Of a DNA stretch of 64,000 nt, positions 56,054 to 64,000 are shown one piece after another. Every line of letters begins with the position of its first letter. The first letter of the stretch is position 1. The notes under the pieces are model-generated. The model made no database searches. It saw only the letters and a list, made by a program, of their open reading frames with translations, and had not been told where the DNA came from. The stretch spans positions 124,001-188,000 of the forward strand of contig NZ_JAJISD010000009.1 of assembly GCF_020880995.1 (NCBI RefSeq), given 5' to 3'. A program made the position numbers and the translations under genes. The DNA is from Reyranella aquatilis. GTDB lineage: Bacteria > Pseudomonadota > Alphaproteobacteria > Reyranellales > Reyranellaceae.

Positions 56054-56997
56054 GCGCGGTCTCCCGCGCCGATCTTCTCGGCAATGCGCAGTCGAGCCGA
56101 GCGCGCGCGCGGGTTGCCCGCGACTTCCTCATCGGACGGCAGCAACGGCTTGCGCGACAGGTCACGCAATGTGGCCGCGCGCGCTGCCGCACCCGGCGGC
56201 GCGTGGCGCGACGGGCCGGGCGTGCGACCCGCACGGGCCCGCACGAACTCCTTCACGGCGCGGTCTTCCAGCGAATGGAACGACACGACCGCCAGCCGGC
56301 CGCCGGGGGATAGCACCTGCTCGGCAGCGGCGAGGCCGCGCTCGAGTTCGCCCAGTTCGTCGTTCACCGCGATGCGCAGCGCCTGGAAGGTGCGCGTGGC
56401 GGGATCGCTCTCGTCCCTGCCCTGCGGCCCGACCGCGCGGCGCACGATCTCGGCCAGCTCACCGGTGCTCTCGATGCGCTTGGCGCGGCGTGCCTCGACG
56501 ATGTTGCGCGCGACGCGACGGCTGCGGCGCTCCTCGCCGTAACGCCAGATGATGTCGGCGAGCTCTGCTTCGTCGGCGTCGTTCACCAGATCGGCCGCCG
56601 ACTGCCCGTTCTTCTCCATGCGCATGTCGAGCGGACCGGAGGCACGGAAGGAAAAGCCGCGGTCGGCCTGGTCGAACTGCATCGACGAGACACCGAGATC
56701 GAGCGCGACGCCGTCGACATCCTCGACGCCTTCGGCCGACAGGAGCTCGGCCATGTCGCCGAAGCGGCCCTCGATCAGACGCAGGCGCGGCGCATAACGC
56801 TCGGCCATCGCCCGGCCGGCCGCGATCGCATCGGGATCGCGATCGATGGCGATCACCTGGCAATCCGCACGATCGAGCATGGCGGTCGTGTAACCACCGG
56901 CGCCGAACGTGCCGTCGAGATAGCGGCCGCCGTCGCGCGGCTGCAGCGCATCGACGACCTCGCGCATCATCACCGGGATGTGGCGAACGCCGCTCAT
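56050..56997 (-). CDS. rsmH: 16S rRNA (cytosine-1402-N4)-methyltransferase
   Basis: A 315-residue methyltransferase. [20 protein letters not shown], then [12 protein letters not shown] (SAM loop), [18 protein letters not shown], and the C-terminal [15 protein letters not shown] are hallmark motifs. It methylates C1402 of 16S rRNA. It overlaps mraZ and ftsL by 4 bp. Confidence 0.96.
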   Translation of the reverse strand: MSGVRHIPVMMREVVDALQPRDGGRYLDGTFGAGGYTTAMLDRADCQVIAIDRDPDAIAAGRAMAERYAPRLRLIEGRFGDMAELLSAEGVEDVDGVALDLGVSSMQFDQADRGFSFRASGPLDMRMEKNGQSAADLVNDADEAELADIIWRYGEERRSRRVARNIVEARRAKRIESTGELAEIVRRAVGPQGRDESDPATRTFQALRIAVNDELGELERGLAAAEQVLSPGGRLAVVSFHSLEDRAVKEFVRARAGRTPGPSRHAPPGAAARAATLRDLSRKPLLPSDEEVAGNPRARSARLRIAEKIGAGDRA

Positions 56998-57473
56998 GCG
57001 TCGCCTCCGCTCAGCCCGCGCACGAACGCCGCCATTTTCTCGCGCTCCGCGTCACGGCGCGCCTGCCAGCGGGCAGGATTCCAGAGCTGGAACTTCTCGA
57101 CCTTGCCCACGAGCATGACGCCGTCGGTCGCCTCGAGCGCCTGAACGAACTCGGCGGGCATCGTGAAGCGGCCATCCGGCTCCAGCGAAACCGTGCGCGC
57201 GCCCGCCGACAGATAACCAGCCGGGTCGAACGCCTCGTCGTCGAGGGCGACCTTCAGCGAACCCTTCGGCCCCAGCGCTTCGGCACGCAGGCGCTCCAGC
57301 ATGGCATCGAAGCCCGCGCGCGAGTTGCCATTCACGAGGCCGGGAATCGTGGGGGAATGATAGAGGACGAACGCGCCGCGATCGTCGGCAGGCAATTCGT
57401 CGCGAAAGGCCGCGGGCAACAGAACCCGGCCTTTCTTGTCCAGCTTGATCAGGATCTCGGACCGGAATGCCAC
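56994..57473 (-). CDS. mraZ: Transcriptional regulator MraZ
   Basis: A 159-residue AbrB-like regulator with two repeats: [17 protein letters not shown] and [17 protein letters not shown] (the DxxGR motif of each half). It starts with GTG at 57473 after GGGGAG spaced by 7; an ATG 7 bp upstream is out of frame. MraZ represses its own operon by binding repeats upstream, and four are visible at 57533-57567. Confidence 0.95.
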   Translation of the reverse strand: MAFRSEILIKLDKKGRVLLPAAFRDELPADDRGAFVLYHSPTIPGLVNGNSRAGFDAMLERLRAEALGPKGSLKVALDDEAFDPAGYLSAGARTVSLEPDGRFTMPAEFVQALEATDGVMLVGKVEKFQLWNPARWQARRDAEREKMAAFVRGLSGGDA

Positions 57474-57532
57474 GGCCCATCTCCCCTCTAGACCCGCTGC
57501 AGGTGCCCCACGCCCCTGCGTCGTCTGTTACA

Positions 57533-57567
57533 CGGGATACAATGGGATACCATGGGAAAGTCCGGGA
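57533..57567 (+). promoter_or_regulatory. MraZ-box array: four [C/T]GGGA repeats at 10-bp period
   Basis: CGGGA at 57533, TGGGA at 57543, TGGGA at 57553 and CGGGA at 57563, each exactly one helical turn from the next and on the plus strand. A fifth weaker TGGGC lies at 57579, not in phase. The E. coli MraZ box is a TGGGN direct repeat at the same period. The array is 60-94 bp upstream of mraZ. The boxes read on the strand opposite to mraZ. Confidence 0.75.
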
Positions 57568-57689
57568 TGCAATTACCATGGGCGAGAATCCCCAAGGAAT
57601 CTGAAAGGCTTAGCCACAACATCTATTGTGCGCTCGCTGCGTGCAAACGCAAGGGATTGTGTTTGTGCTTCGTCGAGGAGGAACGGAAT

Positions 57690-58079
57690 GGGTCAGACGG
57701 CCTGTAAGCCGGGTTCTGTCCTCGCCCGAAAGCGATGGATGACCATTCCTCTGGGACGCCCGTTACCGGGCGCCTCGCGCGACCGACCCGGGCGACGACG
57801 CGGAAACACCGCTGCCGGTTGCCCGGCGTGCCGCCCCTATTTGGTCTTGCTCCCGGTGGGGTTTGCCATGCCGCTCCCGTTACCGGTCGCGCGGTGGGCT
57901 CTTACTCCACCGTTTCACCCTTACCGGCCTGGCGAGCCAGGCAGGCGGTCTGTTTTCTGTGGCACTTTCCCTGGGGTCGCCCCCGCCGGACGTTATCCGG
58001 CACCGTGTCTCCGTGGAGCCCGGACTTTCCTCACCCGTGCGGTTGTCCGCGCGAGTGCAGTCATCCAGCCGTCTGACCC
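57690..58079 (-). ncRNA. rnpB: RNase P RNA (bacterial type A)
   Basis: The 390-nt region carries the conserved parts in order on the minus strand: GAGGAAAGTCCGGGCTCC near the 5' end (58015-58032), GGTGAAACGGTGGAGTAAGA, AGAGGAATGGTCATCCA and ACAGAACCCGGCTTACAGG (about 57700-57719) near the 3' end. The ends pair as a 12-bp P1 helix (GGGTCAGACGGC / GCCGTCTGACCC), which fixes the limits. It is the catalytic RNA of tRNA 5' processing. It lies between the amidase gene and mraZ, so its promoter is inside or upstream of the amidase gene. Confidence 0.95.
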
Positions 58080-58088
58080 GGCGCCTGA

Positions 58089-58778
58089 CTAGGCCGCTCG
58101 TCCCAGCGGGTCAAGCAGACCGGCGAGCTGCGACCTGGTTTCGGGGTCGATCATGCCGTCGACCTGGGCTGGCCGGTAATGACGCTGGAAGGCCTTCACG
58201 ATCTCCTTGGGCGGGACGGCGAGGGGCGGCGCGTAGCCATACCGCTGCAGCGCCTTGTGGAAGTCGCCGTCGAGCGGTCGCACGCCGGCGCGCGGCCATA
58301 GGCCGATCCCCCGCTCGGCCAGGGTCTTCCACGGGAAGCGGCGACCGGGATCGATCTTGCGCTGCGGGGCGATGTCGGAATGGCCGACGACGTTGCGCGG
58401 CTCGATCGCCGGATGGCGCGCCAGGATCCCGCGGCAGAGTTCGGTCAGCGCGTCGATCTGCACCGGCGGATAGTCGTGGCGATCGCCATGGAGGTTCACG
58501 ATCTCGATGCCGATCGACGTGGCGTTCAGGCCTTCGCGACCGCGCCACCACGATTTGCCCGCATGCCACGCGGTGCGCTCCTCCGGCACCAGCCGATACA
58601 CGGTGCCGTCGAGATCGAGCACGTAGTGCGAACTGACGCGCAGCTCGCGCATTCCGTCACGGAGGATGTCGAGCGACTCCCGCAGCGGAAGCTCGGTGTA
58701 GTGCAGCACGAGGATGTCGACCCCCTGCCCGTCCGGCCTCGGCGCATGATTGGGCGACGGCAGGTCGACGAACGTCAC
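58089..58778 (-). CDS. N-acetylmuramoyl-L-alanine amidase (AmpD/AmiD family)
   Basis: A 229-residue amidase_2 protein. Zinc ligands are probably His in VLHYTE, His in RTAWHAGKSWW and the region GHSDIAPQRKIDPG; a short peptidoglycan-binding-like domain (about 170-229) follows. No signal peptide is seen, so it is probably the cytosolic recycling form. It precedes rnpB by 9 bp. Confidence 0.85.
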   Translation of the reverse strand: MTFVDLPSPNHAPRPDGQGVDILVLHYTELPLRESLDILRDGMRELRVSSHYVLDLDGTVYRLVPEERTAWHAGKSWWRGREGLNATSIGIEIVNLHGDRHDYPPVQIDALTELCRGILARHPAIEPRNVVGHSDIAPQRKIDPGRRFPWKTLAERGIGLWPRAGVRPLDGDFHKALQRYGYAPPLAVPPKEIVKAFQRHYRPAQVDGMIDPETRSQLAGLLDPLGRAA

Positions 58779-58780
58779 GC

Positions 58781-59482
58781 TCAGGCCGGCACGAGACCGC
58801 GCTGCTTGCGCAGCCGGTCATAGGCGTCGTTGATCAGGGCGAGCTTGCGGTTGGCCATGGCGATCGCCTCTTCCGGCAGGCCCTGCGCCATCAGCCTGTC
58901 GGGATGGTTGGCGCGGACCTGACGCAGCCATGCCTCGCGAATCTGCTCGTCGGTCGCCAGCGGATCGATACCCAGCACCACGCACGGCTCGCACTCCACG
59001 ACGCCCAGCGCGGCGGCCTTCGCACGCTCGAAGCGCGAACTCGGCAGGCCGAAGATGCTCGCCACCTTCGCGAGGTAGTCGGCTTCCGGCGCACCGATCC
59101 GGCCGTCGGCCTGCGCGATGCTGAACAGGCCTTCGATCACGTTCTCGAGGATTTCGGGCGCGTCGGGAAACAGGGCCGCGACCTGGCGCGCATAAGTCTC
59201 GAAACCGCCGGCGTCACGCTTGGCCAGGTCGAAGAAGCGCTGGACGTTGGCCTCCTCTCCCGGCGGCACCTGGAAGAAGTCGCGGAAGGCCGCGACCTCG
59301 GATTCGGAGACGTCGCCGTCGACCCGCGCCATCTTGGCGCCGAGCGCAATGACGCCGATCGTGAAGCCGATCTGGCGCAGGCCGGGGTGACCGCCATCGT
59401 CGGCGGGCGGCGAGGACAGGCCCAGCAGTTCGGCGATGCCGAGCCCGTTCATGCCTTCAACGATTCTGTCCCAGATCTTCAT
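58781..59482 (-). CDS. TerB/DnaJ-domain protein (DjlA-like)
   Basis: A 233-residue protein with an N-terminal TerB-like helical domain (IGFTIGVIALGAKMARVDGD, FSIAQADGRIGAPEADYLAK) and a C-terminal J domain with HPD (RANHPDRLMAQ). DjlA proteins stimulate DnaK. The usual N-terminal membrane helix of DjlA is missing, so it is probably cytosolic. It ends 2 bp before the amidase start. Confidence 0.85.
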   Translation of the reverse strand: MKIWDRIVEGMNGLGIAELLGLSSPPADDGGHPGLRQIGFTIGVIALGAKMARVDGDVSESEVAAFRDFFQVPPGEEANVQRFFDLAKRDAGGFETYARQVAALFPDAPEILENVIEGLFSIAQADGRIGAPEADYLAKVASIFGLPSSRFERAKAAALGVVECEPCVVLGIDPLATDEQIREAWLRQVRANHPDRLMAQGLPEEAIAMANRKLALINDAYDRLRKQRGLVPA

Positions 59483-59489
59483 GATCGAC

Positions 59490-60221
59490 TTATATCACCA
59501 ATGAGCCGACGGCGACCCCGACGAGAAGAAGCAGGGCGAGGCGACGATAGAAGGCCTCGCTCGCCAGCGGAAACAGACGCTCGCCGACAATGCCTCCCAG
59601 CATCACGGCCGGTGCAAGAAACAGGCCCTGCACGCCCGTGCTCCAGCCGATCAGGTCGCGCGACGCGAAAGCCGTGAGCGCAATCAGGTCGACGAAGACG
59701 AAATAGGTCGTGAGGTTGGCGCGCACCTTCGCCGCAGGGTCGTTGCCCGCCAGGTAATAGAAGGCGATGGGCGGCCCCGCCATGCCCGAGAGCCCGTTCA
59801 GGAAGCCGCTGCTCGCGCCGGCGGCGAGCGTCGTCGCGGCATTCGGCCGGCCGGAAAAGCGCCAGCCGCTGGCCAGCATGGCGACGGCCCCCAGGATGAT
59901 GGCGGAGATCGCCCACCGCATCGGCTCGGGTTCGACCGCGGTCAGCACCATGTTGCCGAACGGCACACCCACGGCGGCCGCCAGCAGCAGCAATCCGATC
60001 CGTCGCCAGTCGACGAGCGGCAGGACGCGCGGAACCAGCGGCAGGGCGACCGCGATCTCCAGAAGCAGGCAGAGGGCGACGCCTACCGCGGGGCCGTAGA
60101 GAGCCGAGAAGATCGGCGTCATCAGCATCGCCGCACCGAAGCCCGCGAAGCCTCGCACCATGCCTGCAATGCAGGCAACGGCGGCAGAAATGAGGAAGGG
60201 AGCGCTCAACAGGTCGGGCAT
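59490..60221 (-). CDS. TSUP-family transporter (TauE/SafE)
   Basis: A 243-residue membrane protein with about eight hydrophobic helices in two halves ([20 protein letters not shown] and [20 protein letters not shown]). TauE/SafE family members export sulfite and organosulfonates. Start 60221 is chosen; an in-frame ATG at 60266 would add a charged stretch and overlap the uvrB promoter. The substrate is unknown. Confidence 0.8.
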   Translation of the reverse strand: MPDLLSAPFLISAAVACIAGMVRGFAGFGAAMLMTPIFSALYGPAVGVALCLLLEIAVALPLVPRVLPLVDWRRIGLLLLAAAVGVPFGNMVLTAVEPEPMRWAISAIILGAVAMLASGWRFSGRPNAATTLAAGASSGFLNGLSGMAGPPIAFYYLAGNDPAAKVRANLTTYFVFVDLIALTAFASRDLIGWSTGVQGLFLAPAVMLGGIVGERLFPLASEAFYRRLALLLLVGVAVGSLVI

Positions 60222-60240
60222 GGCGGGCCGGACGCTAGCA

Positions 60241-60269
60241 TTGCCGGACCGACGCACGCGCATCATATA

Positions 60270-60271
<2 letters not shown>
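60241..60271 (+). promoter_or_regulatory. Candidate uvrB promoter
   Basis: TATAAT (60266-60271) with TTGCCG (60241-60246) 19 bp upstream. The -10 box overlaps the first possible uvrB start (60270), so if it is used the real start must be 60279 (MPSKNL) or 60321. Confidence 0.4.
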
Positions 60272-62474
<2,203 letters not shown>

Positions 62475-62483
62475 GAGATCACG

Positions 62484-63323
62484 ATGCGCTTGGGCCCGGT
62501 CGCAGTTCTTCTCTTCTTCTTTTTCTGCATCGGGCCCCTCGCCGCCCAGGATCGCGAGCAGGTGGTTCGCCTGCCGGGACCCAACGGATCGACCCTGGTG
62601 GCCACGGTGATGCGGCCTCCGGGCGAGGCGAAGAACCCGCTGGTCGTCATCAATCACGGTTCGCCGGCCGACGGTTCGCAGCGCTACAAGATGGAACGGC
62701 CACGCTACACGGCCTTGTCGTCGTGGTTCCTGTCGCGCGGCTATGTCGTGGCACTGCCGCTGCGGCGCGGCTACGGCGAGACCGGCGGCGACTGGGCGGA
62801 GGGGTACGGCCTGTGCGACGCCCCCGACTATTACCGGGCCGGCCTCCAGGGCGCCGCCGACATCCAGGCCACGATCGACTTCATGCGCACGCAGCCCTAC
62901 GTCGCGGCCGATCGCACCCTCGTCGTCGGCCAGTCGGCTGGAGGCTGGGCCACGGTGGCGCTGTCCAGCCGCAACCCGGCCGGCGTGGCGGGCATGATCA
63001 ACTTTGCCGGCGGACGCGGCGGACATCAGAAACTGTCGGGCGGCGGCATCGGCAACTGCACGCCGCGCGCGCTGGTCGACGCGGCCGGCAGGTACGGCGC
63101 GACCGCCCGCGTCCCCATGCTCTGGATCTATGCCGAGAACGACAGCTTCTTCGAGCCGTCTCTCGCCAGGCGAATGGCGGAAGCCTACAACACCGCCGGT
63201 GGCAAGGCGACCTACCGCCCGGTCGGCGCCTTCGGTCGCGACGGGCACAGTCTGGCGGGCGCCAGCAACGGCAATTCCGTCTGGTCGCCTCTCGTCGAGA
63301 GTTTCCTCGCCGGGCTCCGCTAG
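62484..63323 (+). CDS. Secreted alpha/beta hydrolase (dienelactone-hydrolase/S9-like)
   Basis: A 279-residue protein. The N-terminal hydrophobic stretch (LGPVAVLLFFFFCIGPLAA) is a signal peptide ending near AAQ. The nucleophile is in GQSAGG and the late His in GRDGHSLAG. It is periplasmic or secreted and is similar to prolyl-oligopeptidase-type esterases. It follows uvrB by 9 bp with AGGAGATC before the ATG. Confidence 0.8.
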   Translation: MRLGPVAVLLFFFFCIGPLAAQDREQVVRLPGPNGSTLVATVMRPPGEAKNPLVVINHGSPADGSQRYKMERPRYTALSSWFLSRGYVVALPLRRGYGETGGDWAEGYGLCDAPDYYRAGLQGAADIQATIDFMRTQPYVAADRTLVVGQSAGGWATVALSSRNPAGVAGMINFAGGRGGHQKLSGGGIGNCTPRALVDAAGRYGATARVPMLWIYAENDSFFEPSLARRMAEAYNTAGGKATYRPVGAFGRDGHSLAGASNGNSVWSPLVESFLAGLR

Positions 63324-63343
63324 GTCGCTATAGTCGCGGCGCC

Positions 63344-64000
63344 ATGCCCGCCGCGCCGACCGATCTTCGTCGATACCTCATCGCGCTCGTCTCGCTCACC
63401 CTCGTCCAGGTCGTGTCGACGATGGTGTTCAACCAAGCTTCGGTGCTGGCGCCGGCCGCCGCACCGGAACTCGGCGTTGCGGCCGCGGACATCGCCTACT
63501 ACGTGTCGATCGTCTATCTCGCGGCGATGATCTCGACGGTGGGTGGCGGCACGATCAACCGCCGGCTGGGTCCGATCCGCTTCATCCAGACCGGACTTGC
63601 CATCGCGGCTCTCGGCTCCTTCGTCCTGGCCTTGGGTGGCGTGGCGATGGCCGCGCTCTCGGCCTTCATCGTGGGCCTGGGCTCGGGCCCGCTGACCATC
63701 GCCAGTTCGCACATTCTCGCCCGCGTCTCGCCGCCGCGGCTGGCCAACGTCACCTTCTCGCTTAAGCAAAGCGGCGTGCCGCTCGGCTTCGCGATCTGCG
63801 GCGCGGTGCTACCTACCCTCGCGCTCGATTTCGGCTGGCGCTGGGCCGCGGCTGCCGTCGGCCTGCTGTCGATCGCCGGCGCGATCGCCGTGCAGCCGCT
63901 GCGCGCGCTCTACGACGACGAGCGCAGCGGCGCCAACGCGCGCCTCCCAACGCTGGCCGAGATCTTCGAGCCGCTGCAGCTCGCCTGGCGCGATCCGATC
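63344..64000 (+). CDS. MFS transporter (partial, runs off the window)
   Basis: The open frame from ATG 63344 continues to the window end with no stop: 219 codons. It starts PTDLRRYLIALVSLTLVQVV and shows six hydrophobic helices (FIVGLGSGPLTIASSHILAR and so on). The A-motif-like loop is changed (NRRLGPIRF). The helix pattern is that of a major facilitator. The substrate is unknown. Confidence 0.75.
   Translation, partial: MPAAPTDLRRYLIALVSLTLVQVVSTMVFNQASVLAPAAAPELGVAAADIAYYVSIVYLAAMISTVGGGTINRRLGPIRFIQTGLAIAALGSFVLALGGVAMAALSAFIVGLGSGPLTIASSHILARVSPPRLANVTFSLKQSGVPLGFAICGAVLPTLALDFGWRWAAAAVGLLSIAGAIAVQPLRALYDDERSGANARLPTLAEIFEPLQLAWRDPI

Noticed and set aside
57474..58088. Plus-strand open frames through the gap upstream of mraZ
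   Set aside because: The region is RNase P RNA on the other strand plus the mraZ promoter, so the plus-strand frames are incidental.

Overview
The window is high-GC bacterial chromosome and reads as an alphaproteobacterium. The evidence is the gene order of the division and cell-wall (dcw) cluster (mraZ-rsmH-ftsL-ftsI-murE-murF-mraY-murD-ftsW-murG-murC-murB-ddl-ftsQ-ftsA-ftsZ) followed by bamD-recN-ligA, a DUF1127 gene, and paired ArsR and FAD-monooxygenase/DUF2783 genes. A Rhodospirillales/Hyphomicrobiales soil-type organism (Reyranella-like) is a guess from style only. There are no tRNA or rRNA genes, no transposases, no prophage genes and no CRISPR array.

Layout. 1-7.7 kb: tail of apt, a DUF2817 putative metallopeptidase overlapping a cyclic-nucleotide-domain/patatin lipase (NTE type), an ArsR regulator followed by what looks like the stump of an AHSA1/SRPBCC gene and an NTF2-like protein, an MFS transporter, a divergent DUF2000/AraC pair, and an FAD monooxygenase. 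7.8-12.4 kb: an acyl-CoA module on the minus strand (HMG-CoA-synthase-like protein fused to a DUF35 OB-fold, SCP2-type thiolase, two hotdog dehydratases, SDR), preceded by an 18-bp palindrome of TetR-operator type. The synthase-like protein has Gln where the family has its catalytic Cys. 12.4-18.4 kb: NUDT19-like Nudix hydrolase, HdeD, an NADP-dependent oxidoreductase, an ankyrin-repeat protein, an alpha/beta hydrolase, an atypical SDR and two tandem hotdog thioesterases. 18.4-22.4 kb: a tight five-gene operon (MBL-fold protein, FAD monooxygenase, DUF2783, SDR, GNAT) that looks catabolic. 22.5-33.6 kb: a degenerate HtrA-like protein, UvrD helicase, a three-gene ABC importer with a large inverted repeat after the binding-protein gene, prmA, a DUF1127 protein and an aminopeptidase P.

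33.9-57.5 kb is the housekeeping core on the minus strand. Transcription starts at mraZ, where four [C/T]GGGA boxes sit exactly 10 bp apart, and runs through peptidoglycan precursor synthesis (murE, murF, mraY, murD, murG, murC, murB, ddl) and the divisome (ftsL, ftsI, ftsW, ftsQ, ftsA, ftsZ), mostly with 4-bp start/stop overlaps. A strong terminator follows ftsZ. bamD comes next, with only 106 bp between, so lpxC is missing from its usual alphaproteobacterial place. Upstream of mraZ lies RNase P RNA (rnpB), then a peptidoglycan amidase, a TerB/DnaJ protein and a TSUP permease, all on the minus strand. uvrB, a secreted alpha/beta hydrolase and a truncated MFS gene run on the plus strand to the window end.

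The most interesting points are the acyl-CoA module with the Cys-to-Gln synthase fused to DUF35, the five-gene MBL/FAD/DUF2783 operon whose MBL protein lacks two metal ligands, the degenerate HtrA-like protein, the missing lpxC, and several intergenic palindromic elements. Assignments rest on reading the sequence and knowledge of families; no database search was run.
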